Shown here: positions 9,023 through 17,493 of the stretch, in pieces | Layout of the letters: the number at the start of each line of letters is the position of its first letter | How positions within the stretch are numbered: the first letter of the stretch is position 1 | Source: an uncultured Bacteroidota bacterium | Lineage (GTDB): Bacteria; Bacteroidota; Bacteroidia; Chitinophagales; Chitinophagaceae | Direction: 5' to 3' | Assembly (NCBI GenBank): GCA_937928385.1 | Contig: CALEZD010000002.1 | Location: 27,907 to 91,906 of the forward strand | DNA: 64,000 nt | Notes under the pieces: model-generated | Databases searched by the model: none | What the model was told of the DNA's origin: nothing | What the model saw: the letters and a program-made list of their open reading frames with translations, nothing else | Made by a program: the position numbers and the translations under genes

Positions 9023-9981
9023 CCCTTGCTTAGGTACCTGCTGCGTATATAATATAATAATGTCCTGTATCCGGCTATATCTGTTTTGCTCTGGCTGAAA
9101 TGTTTTTTCAACAAGTCTTTGGCTTGTGCCCAGTTTTTTTTGTCCACTGCCTTAGCCGCCCACATGCCGTAGCGCTTGGCCATCAGGGGTTTGTTGTTAA
9201 ACAGTTGCTGCTCAAAGGCAAGCCCTTCTTCCGGTTTGCCTTGTTCCAGCCAGTCAGTGCCTGTTTCTGTTACCAGCCTGTGCAATTCCGCTATTACGTC
9301 CTGTGCTATCAATTTTCGCTTGTCGTCCAGCACGTTGGTAATCGACCCCGGATTAATACGGTAGTAATACAGGCAGTCTTTCAGAAAGTAAATCGGGTAT
9401 TTCTGGTTGGCCTTAAATGTCCAGTAATGGTCGTCGCCATATATGCCGCTGAAGTATTCAGGATAATAACCTATTTCGTCGAACAGTTCTTTCCGCCACA
9501 TCAGTCCGGGAAACCAAAACGGGTATTTCAGGGCGGGTTCAGTTACCAGGAAGTCTTCCTTATATACCCGGTCGTAAGAGTCAAACTCTATAACATTGAG
9601 AGGCTTATCGTCCACACCTATCGCCCTGAAGTCACTGCCGCAAATTTTTATTTCAGGATGGGTGATAAATACATTAACCTGCTTTTCAATCCTGTCGGGC
9701 GGGCACATGTCGTCAGAGTCCAGTTGTGTCACCAGCTCGCCTGTGGCACGGCGCATGGCCGAGTTTTTATTTTTTACATACCCCTGGTTTTGTTCCTGCA
9801 CATACAGTTGTATGCGCGGGTCAGAAAGGTAGGGTTTGATTACATCTACAGAGTTATCTTTTGACCGGTCATCGCTGATAATCAGTTCCCAGTCTGTATA
9901 GCTTTGTGCGAGTATGCACTCAATAGCCTTGCCAATGTAATGGCTGGTATTGTACGAACACATTATGATACTCACCTTCAT
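9019..9981 (-). CDS. Glycosyltransferase family 2 protein
   Basis: A 320-residue GT-A glycosyltransferase. It begins with VSIIMCSYNTSHYIGKAIE, has the ISDDRSKDNS nucleotide-binding motif near residue 35 and the metal-binding QLDSDD motif near residue 90. After the catalytic domain there is an extra helical C-terminal region of about 90 residues that includes the segment ETGTDWLEQG and an EQQL stretch. A closely similar tail occurs in the GT2 encoded just upstream, which suggests a shared, possibly TPR-like, interaction module. It is separated from that gene by 3 bases and coupled to the next GT by an ATGA overlap. The donor and acceptor are unknown. Confidence 0.92.
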   Translation of the reverse strand: MKVSIIMCSYNTSHYIGKAIECILAQSYTDWELIISDDRSKDNSVDVIKPYLSDPRIQLYVQEQNQGYVKNKNSAMRRATGELVTQLDSDDMCPPDRIEKQVNVFITHPEIKICGSDFRAIGVDDKPLNVIEFDSYDRVYKEDFLVTEPALKYPFWFPGLMWRKELFDEIGYYPEYFSGIYGDDHYWTFKANQKYPIYFLKDCLYYYRINPGSITNVLDDKRKLIAQDVIAELHRLVTETGTDWLEQGKPEEGLAFEQQLFNNKPLMAKRYGMWAAKAVDKKNWAQAKDLLKKHFSQSKTDIAGYRTLLYYIRSRYLSKG

Positions 9982-9984
9982 ATA

Positions 9985-10938
9985 CTATGCGCTGGTTTTT
10001 ATCCTGGACCTGAGCAGGTAGAGCAATGATTGATAATTTTTGATAAAGCCCGGCGATGTGCTGATAGCCTGCTTCAGCAGTGACCACCCGTTTTTATACT
10101 TCCCATTATCTATTTGTATACACGCAAACATCCTTATTTTGTCTGCCAGGTAATTCTTATCGTTCATTAGCTGTTGCTCATAGCTGTTCAGGGCGTCCAT
10201 ATTCCCTTCTTTCAGCCAGTCGGTTCCGGTTTCTATGCGTTGTTTTTTCAGAAATTTGTACACGTCGAAGGAAATCAGCTTTCTCAGCCCGGCTTTATCT
10301 GTCAGGTCTATACTCCTGTGGTCAGAGTCATGCCTGGCCCATACAAAGTACAGGTAATCATCTAAGTAATACCCGCCGTATTCGCTAATGATGCTCATGA
10401 TGAAGTAATTATCATAGCTGGTTACCCTGTCCCAGTACAGGTGGTATCCGGGTATTTCGTTCAGTATTTCCCGCTTGAACATTATAGTGGCGGGTGCCCA
10501 GTCTTCCTGTTCAATGTTTACTACACCTGAGCCCGGCCTGTCCGGGTATTCAGGTTCTGTGTGTGCGTAGTAAAATACTGAGTTGGTCATACAGCACCCT
10601 ACATTATATTTGTCCAGTACGGCTACTTGTTTTTCTATTCTTTGCAGGTCGCACCAGTCGTCAGAGTCCTGTATCATGATGTAATCACCCTTTGCTTCAA
10701 AGAACATCCTGTTGTAGCAAAGCATGCCACCTACGTTCACTTCGGTAGTCAATACCTTTATCCTTTTATCTTTCTTTGCCCAACTGTTGATTATTTCCAG
10801 TGAGTTATCAGTAGAAGCATTATCGCATACTATGCACTCGAAGTTGGCATAAGTCTGGTTAACGATGTGTTCCAGGCACTTATCCAGGTATGGCGCGCAA
10901 TTGTAATTGGGTACTACTACTGATACAAGTTTACTCAT
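9985..10938 (-). CDS. Glycosyltransferase family 2 protein
   Basis: A 317-residue GT-A enzyme of family 2. It has VSVVVPNYNCAPYLDKCLE at the N-terminus, CDNASTDNS near residue 38, and the metal-coordinating QDSDDW near residue 91. The C-terminal helical extension, with ETGTDWLKEG and YEQQLMNDK, is shared with the adjacent GT2 and is not a standard part of the fold. The catalytic domains are less similar to each other than the tails, so the pair either duplicated long ago or acquired a common tail. It lies 15 bases after the ABC exporter gene in the same operon. It should transfer one sugar with inversion; the identity is not readable. Confidence 0.92.
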   Translation of the reverse strand: MSKLVSVVVPNYNCAPYLDKCLEHIVNQTYANFECIVCDNASTDNSLEIINSWAKKDKRIKVLTTEVNVGGMLCYNRMFFEAKGDYIMIQDSDDWCDLQRIEKQVAVLDKYNVGCCMTNSVFYYAHTEPEYPDRPGSGVVNIEQEDWAPATIMFKREILNEIPGYHLYWDRVTSYDNYFIMSIISEYGGYYLDDYLYFVWARHDSDHRSIDLTDKAGLRKLISFDVYKFLKKQRIETGTDWLKEGNMDALNSYEQQLMNDKNYLADKIRMFACIQIDNGKYKNGWSLLKQAISTSPGFIKNYQSLLYLLRSRIKTSA

Positions 10939-10953
10939 TTTTTCAACTATGTT

Positions 10954-12732
10954 TTAGCTAACGTGCTGCTCTGTTTCCATCAGCTTGTTATAACTAAGTT
11001 TCTCTGTTATAGTTCCTTTGTCTATCCTGTATATCTGGTCGCAATATTTCAGCGAGGTGTACCTGTGTGCTATGATAATAACTGTCAGGTTCTCTTCGCC
11101 CAGGGCACGTATAGAGTTAGTGATTTCTTCTTCTGTCCTGGAATCAAGGGCCGATGTTGCCTCGTCAAATATGAGTATCTGCGCGCCCTTGTATATGGCC
11201 CGTGCTATAGCTATCCTTTGTTTTTGCCCGCCCGACAAGTTATTGCCCCTTTCGTTCAGCATAGTATTGGCTTTGTCCGGCCACGAATCAACCAACTCCT
11301 TCAGGCTGGATAATTTTATCGCCCGTTGCAGCCTGGCCATATCAATATCTTCTTTAGGAATGCCTATGGCTATGTTTTCCATAAACGTGGTATTCATAAT
11401 GAATACCTCCTGTCTTACATAGCCCAGTATTTCCCACCAATTATGAATGTTTTCTTTTGTCAGCCGGGTATCATCTATGTATATGTCGCCGCTGCTGGGG
11501 TATAAGAAGCCTAATATATTGTTCACCAGTGTTGATTTACCGGCGCCCGACCTGCCGATGATACCTATCGCTTCACCTTTCTTTATCTCCAGGTTACAGT
11601 CTTTCAGTATTTCTATATTAGTGCCGGGATATTTATAACCTACATGGTTGAAATGTATGCCTTTGTCAAAGCTCATTGCGCCGGCATCTTTTTTCACTTT
11701 GTCTTCCTCTTCTGTCGGTGAGAAGTCCACATCTTTGAATATAAAGCCTGATGAAGTAAGGTTATTCATTGAAATGACAAAGCGGTTGATAGAGGGGATG
11801 CTGCGATAGGCAACTACCGAAAACAAGCTTACCGTTGTTATTATTTTTTCTGTATCCTTCAGTACAAATACGCCATATACCAATATCAGGATTATGCAGA
11901 GGAAGATTGCTATCTCTATGATGCGCGTAGGTATGAACATCATGAAGTCTATCTGCGCCTGGTTGTGGCTGTATTTTTTAGCGAAATTGTAAAAACGGTC
12001 TTTAAACTTCTCTTCTGTACCTGCTATTTTAATATCAGTATAGCCAAATATCATTTCCTGCGCATAAGCATATAGCTTGATGCTGTTCTTGCTTTTTTCT
12101 TCGCCGGCTACCCTTATCATGTTTTTCACCTTAGCATAAAATGCACCCATGGTAGGTATCAATACACCTATCAGCAGGAAGAACAGTTGCCAGTTGTACA
12201 AGCAGATAATTAAACCCGTCAGGAAGAATACTATAGCCTCGTTGATGAGTATCAGGCTGGATATGGCAGCGCTGCTACACAGGGCCGACTGGTAATAGGT
12301 AAGTTTACTCACCAGTTCGTTCGATGTTTCTTTCTGCATGTCCAGCATCGTGCGATTGTACACTTTGTCCAGTACATTCATAGATGAACTTACATACAGT
12401 TTGCGCACAAAACTTACCTGCATCCAGTTAATCAACAATCCAAACGCATTCTTTGCTACTATCAGCAGGAAGAAGGCAGCAACAGTATATATCAGCAACT
12501 CATTTTTACTAAACTCAGCTAAAATGGGGTAGTTGGTAATAACGGTGGTGTAAAATGTTTCTGACATCACCAATCCCACTACGGGTATGATGAGCGATAA
12601 GCCCAGCAGGTCGGTGATGGAACTGATGAAAGTCCAGAAGACCAGCCAGTTGAATGTTTTCTTCTGCTTCCTGTTGAATATACTATACAGCTTCGCTACG
12701 TACGAGAGCGCATATCTTTTTTTCAGTTTCAT
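10954..12732 (-). CDS. ABC transporter, fused permease and ATPase (MsbA/PglK-type exporter)
   Basis: A 592-residue half-transporter. The N-terminal ~310 residues form a type IV exporter membrane domain with about six transmembrane segments. The C-terminal nucleotide-binding domain has Walker A GRSGAGKST (near residue 396), signature LSGGQKQR, Walker B ILIFDEATSALD and the switch histidine in IIIAHR. It would work as a homodimer in the inner membrane. Because no Wzx-type flippase is visible in the locus, a PglK-like role, flipping lipid-linked oligosaccharide to the periplasm, is the most economical inference. Lipid or other glycoconjugate export cannot be excluded. A 112-base gap separates it from the Wzc-like gene upstream. 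Confidence 0.9.
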   Translation of the reverse strand: MKLKKRYALSYVAKLYSIFNRKQKKTFNWLVFWTFISSITDLLGLSLIIPVVGLVMSETFYTTVITNYPILAEFSKNELLIYTVAAFFLLIVAKNAFGLLINWMQVSFVRKLYVSSSMNVLDKVYNRTMLDMQKETSNELVSKLTYYQSALCSSAAISSLILINEAIVFFLTGLIICLYNWQLFFLLIGVLIPTMGAFYAKVKNMIRVAGEEKSKNSIKLYAYAQEMIFGYTDIKIAGTEEKFKDRFYNFAKKYSHNQAQIDFMMFIPTRIIEIAIFLCIILILVYGVFVLKDTEKIITTVSLFSVVAYRSIPSINRFVISMNNLTSSGFIFKDVDFSPTEEEDKVKKDAGAMSFDKGIHFNHVGYKYPGTNIEILKDCNLEIKKGEAIGIIGRSGAGKSTLVNNILGFLYPSSGDIYIDDTRLTKENIHNWWEILGYVRQEVFIMNTTFMENIAIGIPKEDIDMARLQRAIKLSSLKELVDSWPDKANTMLNERGNNLSGGQKQRIAIARAIYKGAQILIFDEATSALDSRTEEEITNSIRALGEENLTVIIIAHRYTSLKYCDQIYRIDKGTITEKLSYNKLMETEQHVS

Positions 12733-12844
12733 CAGCTATATGTAACTATTTTTTCTTCTGCAATGATATTCCATTAGTTATACAACAGCTAAGAATCAGC
12801 CTGTTGTTAACATGCGAATAACCACTCAGAAAAACTTTCTCTCT

Positions 12845-15283
12845 CTATTTGGTAAAGAACTTTTTGATCAGCCCTTTCTTTTTCTTTTTTCTGCTGCTGC
12901 TGCCGTCATCGTAGTAGCCTTGTCCACCCGACTGGTAGCCATATACGTAGCCATATCCATACCCTGAGGTGCCACCATACCCGTACCCGTATTTTCTCAG
13001 GAATTCTACTCCGTTAAATATGATGGCCGGGTTCTGTATTTTCCCGTCTTTGTGCAGTACGTCAAACATGCGTACCTGGTCTTTCACAGTATAAGACTGC
13101 CTGATGATGAACAGGTTGGTGCTGGCATACTGAGATAGTATCAATGCATCAGACACCATACCTATAGGGGCTGTATCTATAATAATCACGTCAAACATTT
13201 CCTGCAGTTCTTCAAACATCTGCCTTGTTTTGTCAGACACTAATAACTCGCCTGGGTTGGGCGGTATCGGCCCGCAGTTGGCTATATACAGGTTTTCGTG
13301 TATGCCCGATCCTTTGATTACATTTTCCAGTCCGCACATACCTGCCAGGTAGCCGCTTATACCGCCATCGTTGGGCAAACCCAGGTATTGGGCTATTTTG
13401 GGTTTACGCAAGTCAAATTCCATTACGATAACACGTTTTTTCGCCAGTGTCATGGTAATGCCCATATTGATGGATATAAATGATTTACCCTCTCCGCTGG
13501 TACTCGATGTCACCATGTAGATGCGGTTAGTCTTATTGGCCGACATAAACTCCAGGTTGGCGCGTATCAGCCTGAACTGCTCGGCTATACCGGTACGTAC
13601 ATGTGGCCCTACTACTATAGTTGCGCCATTGGTATTGGCATTGTCTGCGCGGCCTATTGAGCCAATCAGTGGTATAGATGTTTGCGATTCAATATCATTT
13701 TCGTTGATGACTTTATTGTTCATCACCTCGCGCAGTACAATGATAGAGCCGGGTACCAATACCCCCAGCAGAAACATCATCATGTATATGCGGTTGCGTA
13801 CCGGGCTTATTGGCTCACCGGATGCATGGGGTACCACAACTACTTTTGATTTGTTTGTAGCCGCATAAACGGAAATCTCATTTTCTACCAGTTTTTGATA
13901 GAGCAGCAGGTAAATGCTTTGCAATACAGGGTAGTTCCTGTTGACATCTTTTATCTCCTGCTCAATTTCGGGTGCCATGCGAATCCTTTCTGATATCTGG
14001 CGTTCATTTTCACGTACCTGCGATAGCTCCCTGTTTACATTTTTCAGTACTTTGTCGCCGGCATCTATTATACGTTTCCTGATGGCGGCTATTTCACTTT
14101 CCTTATCCAGCAGTTGGGGGTGTGCTTTTCCCCAGTTACGTGCCAGGCTTTCGCGTTCACGTACTGCCATATTGTACTCCTGTACAAATCCGCTCAGGTT
14201 CTGGTCTGTTACATCTATGCCTGCTATCACCTGGTAGTCATCGGTATAGGGTACCTCCAGGTTACCTTTCAGGGTTTCTATTACTTGTTTTTTATAAATC
14301 AGGTCATCTATCCTGCGGTCCGACTCTGTTTTCTGTGCCATCAGGTCGGTGGTCTCGGCTTTCACATCCACCACGTCATTGGTTTTCTGTATGCCCACCG
14401 TCATAGAGTCCAGTTCTTTCAGGTTGTCTCCTATACTGGCTGTTCGGTCTTGTATGAATTCGCGTGTTTTTTCGGCAGCGTAGTTGATATTTTCCAGCTC
14501 ATTTTTCTGGTAGAAGTATATCAACGTGTTCATGAAATCTACGCCACGTTCTGTTATATTATCAGTGTAATACAGGTCCAGCAGGCTGGTCCGTCCGTCC
14601 TGCAGTTCTACGCCAAAACGCCCGCCTATGCGGCCCGTAGCTCTGTCAGGGTGTTCTATCTGTACTATAAAGTCGGTAGACTCCAGGAACCCCCTGTTTA
14701 CATCAGGCCCTTCTACATATAGTATTTTAAAACGGCCCCAATCTCTTTTTATCCATGTACCATACAGCACACGTTCCGACTTTTCGCCTTCTATCAGTTC
14801 AAACTGCCCCTCTACTATCTGCCGGATGGTAATGTCACGCCTGTTAGCCTGGAAACCATCTTCATCGAACACTATTTTGATAGGACATTCTTTGTACAGT
14901 TCTGTTTCTTTTACACGTCCTATTGCCCAGTAGCGTACATTGATGTCCAGCGAGTCTACCACCTTCATAATCATGTCCTGCGATTGAAGGATCACTTTCT
15001 CGTTGAACAGGTTGATGCGCGATTTATCATTTTCCGGGTCTATACGGCTCAACAGGCTTTGTGCAGGGTTTTCTTTGTCTTCCTGCATCAGTAAAGAACT
15101 GTAAATAGCGTATTCGGGAGTAGTGTAGCGCAGGTACAGGTATCCTGCGGTAAGCGTGATAGACAGCATCAGTACAAACCAATACCAGTTAGTAATCAGC
15201 GCCCCAAACAATCGCTTGAAATCGAATGTCGAGTTGAGCTGGTTAAGCAGCCTGGCTTGTATTTGCTGTTGGTTTTGGTCCAT
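12845..15283 (-). CDS. Wzc-like polysaccharide copolymerase / tyrosine autokinase
   Basis: About 812 residues. The N-terminal Wzz-type domain has a transmembrane segment near residue 40, a long periplasmic region with coiled-coil character (residues ~260-450) and a second membrane segment near residue 505. The cytoplasmic BY-kinase domain carries Walker A TSGEGKSFISIN and Walker A' VIVMEFDLRKPK, then VIIIDTAPIG. The C-terminus is a tyrosine-rich tail with repeated YGYG units followed by a lysine-rich end, the expected autophosphorylation cluster. It controls chain length and export with the Wza-like protein encoded just upstream. I chose the ATG at 15283; a TTG at 15295 would add four residues. 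Confidence 0.94.
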   Translation of the reverse strand: MDQNQQQIQARLLNQLNSTFDFKRLFGALITNWYWFVLMLSITLTAGYLYLRYTTPEYAIYSSLLMQEDKENPAQSLLSRIDPENDKSRINLFNEKVILQSQDMIMKVVDSLDINVRYWAIGRVKETELYKECPIKIVFDEDGFQANRRDITIRQIVEGQFELIEGEKSERVLYGTWIKRDWGRFKILYVEGPDVNRGFLESTDFIVQIEHPDRATGRIGGRFGVELQDGRTSLLDLYYTDNITERGVDFMNTLIYFYQKNELENINYAAEKTREFIQDRTASIGDNLKELDSMTVGIQKTNDVVDVKAETTDLMAQKTESDRRIDDLIYKKQVIETLKGNLEVPYTDDYQVIAGIDVTDQNLSGFVQEYNMAVRERESLARNWGKAHPQLLDKESEIAAIRKRIIDAGDKVLKNVNRELSQVRENERQISERIRMAPEIEQEIKDVNRNYPVLQSIYLLLYQKLVENEISVYAATNKSKVVVVPHASGEPISPVRNRIYMMMFLLGVLVPGSIIVLREVMNNKVINENDIESQTSIPLIGSIGRADNANTNGATIVVGPHVRTGIAEQFRLIRANLEFMSANKTNRIYMVTSSTSGEGKSFISINMGITMTLAKKRVIVMEFDLRKPKIAQYLGLPNDGGISGYLAGMCGLENVIKGSGIHENLYIANCGPIPPNPGELLVSDKTRQMFEELQEMFDVIIIDTAPIGMVSDALILSQYASTNLFIIRQSYTVKDQVRMFDVLHKDGKIQNPAIIFNGVEFLRKYGYGYGGTSGYGYGYVYGYQSGGQGYYDDGSSSRKKKKKGLIKKFFTK

Positions 15284-15304
15284 TCTAAGTGGCAAATGCC
15301 GCTC

Positions 15305-16132
15305 TTACTTTACAATTTGTGACACACCATATATGGCAATCGCTGTTGATAGCAGCGAAGTAAAGGTTGGCAGGTAGAAGCGCAGGAAGTCGTTGCTTTC
15401 CTGGCGGCGCACCCTTGCCGGTTCCACATATATGATGTCGTTTTGTTTCAGGTAATAGTACGGGCTGCTGAAAACATTTCTGCTGTTCAGGTTCAGCCGC
15501 GCGTATTCTCTTCTGCCTTCTGTTTCACGTATGATCAGTACGTTGTCTTTTCTGCCGGTAATGGGCATGTCGCCTGCCAGGGCTATGGCATCTACCACAC
15601 TCAGCTTGTGGTTGGATGCCACAATTGAGCCCGGGGTCCCCACTTCTCCCAACACTGTTATACGGTAATTGAGTATCCGCGCTTCTACCACCGGTTCTTT
15701 CACAAAATCCTCCAGTCGTTTGGCCAGCATGTCTTTCACTTGCCTCAGCGTCATACCCGATACTTTAACCTTGCCTAACACTGGGTAGTCGATAAATCCG
15801 TTGGCATCTACCAGGTAGCCCTTATTCGCCCCGCCTGCTCCACCGGCAGCGCCAATTGAAGCTGTAATGCCATAGACGGTTCCGCCATCATTAAATATTT
15901 TCACAGGGTCGGTTGCACCGGCTACAGCTGTTATGCTGCTGATGCTGCTTACATTGATGGCCAGTATATCGTCAGGTAAAATGGTGCTTTCCTTTCTGCG
16001 TTCAATATTTTCAACCTGTACATGAGGGTCAAGCGGGGTGTTCTCCTGGAAGTAAATTGTCTTTTGTGGCGCTGCACAAGACGTTGCCAGCAATACAATT
16101 GCTATGGCAACCAGGTTGTATATCTGTCGCAT
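15305..16132 (-). CDS. Wza-like polysaccharide export outer-membrane lipoprotein
   Basis: About 275 residues. The protein starts MRQIYNLVAIAIVLLATSCA, a lipoprotein signal peptide with the lipobox ending in cysteine 19. The mature part has a Poly_export domain (DILAINVSSI near residue 70; FIDYPVLGKVKVSGMT near residue 135) and an SLBB-like domain (ITVLGEVGTPGSI onward). A hydrophobic segment at the very C-terminus could be the membrane-spanning helix of the Wza barrel. It forms the outer-membrane channel for the polysaccharide and is the first gene of the operon. A longer frame to a TTG at 16213, or an ATG at 16165, is less likely because it would push the signal peptide inward. Confidence 0.92.
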   Translation of the reverse strand: MRQIYNLVAIAIVLLATSCAAPQKTIYFQENTPLDPHVQVENIERRKESTILPDDILAINVSSISSITAVAGATDPVKIFNDGGTVYGITASIGAAGGAGGANKGYLVDANGFIDYPVLGKVKVSGMTLRQVKDMLAKRLEDFVKEPVVEARILNYRITVLGEVGTPGSIVASNHKLSVVDAIALAGDMPITGRKDNVLIIRETEGRREYARLNLNSRNVFSSPYYYLKQNDIIYVEPARVRRQESNDFLRFYLPTFTSLLSTAIAIYGVSQIVK

Positions 16133-16213
16133 CTTGCTCTTATTTGTTGGGTTAGTAATCTGCATTATTTTTTCATTCACAAATTGCCACATACACTCAT
16201 GGGGAGTTGCCAA

Positions 16214-16584
16214 CTCCCGTTCTTAACCGCTTGTATATACTCAACGTTTTGTGCACTATGCCCGGAACAATGCAATGCAAACCTTACAGGGCCTGGTATT
16301 ACGCCATCATTCCATATCTTAAATCTGTTATGCAAAATACGTTGAGTTCCTTACAGGATAAACAATTGTGGATAACTTATTAACAGGTAACTAACAGGTT
16401 ATCCACAGCCTTCCCTATATGTAGTAGTGCAAATTTAATGCCTCAATGCCTCGAAATAAGTGCTATACATGTTATTCACATGTTAAGTCGGCAATGCATT
16501 GATTATAAAGTAATTATAAATAAAGGCAGGAAGTGCTTTGATGTAGAAATGAAAACAGATGAAAACGGTATTTGTATGGCCGTT
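16214..16584. other. Candidate replication origin: gene-free gap with three DnaA boxes
   Basis: This 370-base gap has no credible gene. It holds three perfect matches to the DnaA box TTATNCACA: inverted at 16367-16375, direct at 16399-16407 and direct at 16472-16480. There are one-mismatch boxes at 16328-16336 and in the edge near 16177-16185. The first two perfect boxes face each other around a short direct repeat of TAACAGGT. An AT-rich stretch lies at about 16500-16545, where unwinding could occur. Long inverted arms (CTCAACGTTTTG at about 16237 and CAAAATACGTTGAG at about 16333) bracket part of the region. That this is oriC is inference; GC skew would decide it. Confidence 0.5.
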
Positions 16585-17265
16585 TTATGGAGCCAGGCGT
16601 ACCTTATTCCAGTCAGTGTTGTTTGCCCTTGTGAATAATATACGGTCATGAAGGCGGCTGATGCGGCCTTGCCAAAACTCAATGGATACGGGCTTCACAG
16701 TATATCCGCCCCAATGTTCAGGCCGTGGTATTCTTGTGCCCGAATATTCTTTTTCCAGCCTGAGGAAATTATCATCCAGTGTATCCCTGGATGGTATAAC
16801 GCTGCTTTGTGGCGATGCCCATGCGCCTACCTGGCTGCTCTCGGGACGCGAGTGAAAATATTCATCGCTTTTTTCAGCACTGATTTTGGTAGCTATACCC
16901 TGTATGCGCACTTGCCTTTCAAGTTCTTTCCAGAAAAAGAGTAGCGATACATTAGGGTTATACTCTATGTCTTTCCCTTTAGAGCTGTTGTAATTGGTAT
17001 AGAATACAAATTCATCCAGTTCCAGCCCTTTGAGTAATACGATACGTGTATGTGGAATATTATCTGCACCGCAGGTAGCCAGCGCCATAGCGTTTACTTC
17101 GTCAATTTCGGCTTTTTGCGCCTCAATAAACCACTGGGTAAAAAATGCTATTGGGTCGTCGCCAACAGTCACTTCGTCGAGTGCTGCCAGTTGGTATTCG
17201 TTCCTTATGTCGGCAATATCTTTCAACCTGTGTTGCCCGGACGGCTTATTTTTTGTCGCCGCCAA
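16585..17265 (-). CDS. pdxH: Pyridoxamine 5'-phosphate oxidase
   Basis: A roughly 220-residue flavoprotein that oxidises pyridoxamine or pyridoxine 5'-phosphate to pyridoxal 5'-phosphate. The sequence has the family N-terminus IADIRNEYQL, the FMN-binding segments RIVLLKGLELDEFVFYTNYN and SKGKDIEYNP, the SRPESSQVGAWASPQSSVI region, and the conserved C-terminal EFWQGRISRLHDR and RLAP end. No ATG is suitably placed: the candidates are TTG at 17265 or TTG at 17226, the latter giving an N-terminus closer to relatives. The first option overlaps the small membrane-protein gene upstream, so the two are probably cotranscribed. Enzyme identity is secure; the start is not. Confidence 0.95.
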   Translation of the reverse strand: MAATKNKPSGQHRLKDIADIRNEYQLAALDEVTVGDDPIAFFTQWFIEAQKAEIDEVNAMALATCGADNIPHTRIVLLKGLELDEFVFYTNYNSSKGKDIEYNPNVSLLFFWKELERQVRIQGIATKISAEKSDEYFHSRPESSQVGAWASPQSSVIPSRDTLDDNFLRLEKEYSGTRIPRPEHWGGYTVKPVSIEFWQGRISRLHDRILFTRANNTDWNKVRLAP

Positions 17266-17386
17266 GGTATTTGGCCATCACATAAATCAGCTCTATCGTC
17301 ATCAGTATGATGAATATGTAGCATAAAGTCATGCCCAAACCGTATTGAACTGTATCGTAAAACGCGTTGTGAAGTACTATTTCCAT
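17246..17386 (-). CDS. 46-residue single-pass membrane microprotein upstream of pdxH
   Basis: An ATG at 17386 opens a frame of 46 codons ending in TAA at 17246-17248. The protein has a polar N-terminus with acidic and histidine residues, one strong hydrophobic segment (LCYIFIILMTIELIYVM, about residues 21-37) and a basic tail ending GGDKK. That is a clean single-pass membrane topology, unlikely by chance in a noncoding stretch. A promoter-like TATCTTGC lies 21 bases upstream of the ATG, at 17408-17415 on the minus strand. The stop codon falls within the first codons of the TTG-started pdxH, which suggests coupling. I do not recognise a family. Confidence 0.6.
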   Translation of the reverse strand: MEIVLHNAFYDTVQYGLGMTLCYIFIILMTIELIYVMAKYLGGDKK

Positions 17387-17407
17387 TTGTTATCTGAAAT
17401 TTCGCCT

Positions 17408-17415
17408 GCAAGATA
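17408..17415 (-). promoter_or_regulatory. Candidate -7 promoter element for the microprotein-pdxH operon
   Basis: On the minus strand the box reads TATCTTGC, one mismatch from the Bacteroidota TAnnTTTG element, with a TTTG immediately upstream. The same octamer lies upstream of trpS at 40303-40310. Confidence 0.4.
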
Positions 17416-17493
17416 CAAACTGCCCGGCTAATTTTCTACTTTATGTATTTCACTTTTTTGTGAGTACTTTTCGGAATAATCATCTCAGGGGAT

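Noticed and set aside
9100..9864. 254-codon plus-strand open frame opposite a GT2 gene
   Set aside because: It is wholly antisense to an intact glycosyltransferase, has no recognisable family and is rich in Phe/Cys/Val as expected from complement of this codon use.
14114..14722. 202-codon plus-strand open frame opposite the Wzc-like gene
   Set aside because: Antisense shadow of a well-supported gene; composition is that of reverse-complemented coding sequence.
16438..16638. 66-codon plus-strand frame in the DnaA-box gap
   Set aside because: It begins at an internal ATG of AT-rich sequence, runs into the pdxH gene on the opposite strand and has no protein-like features.
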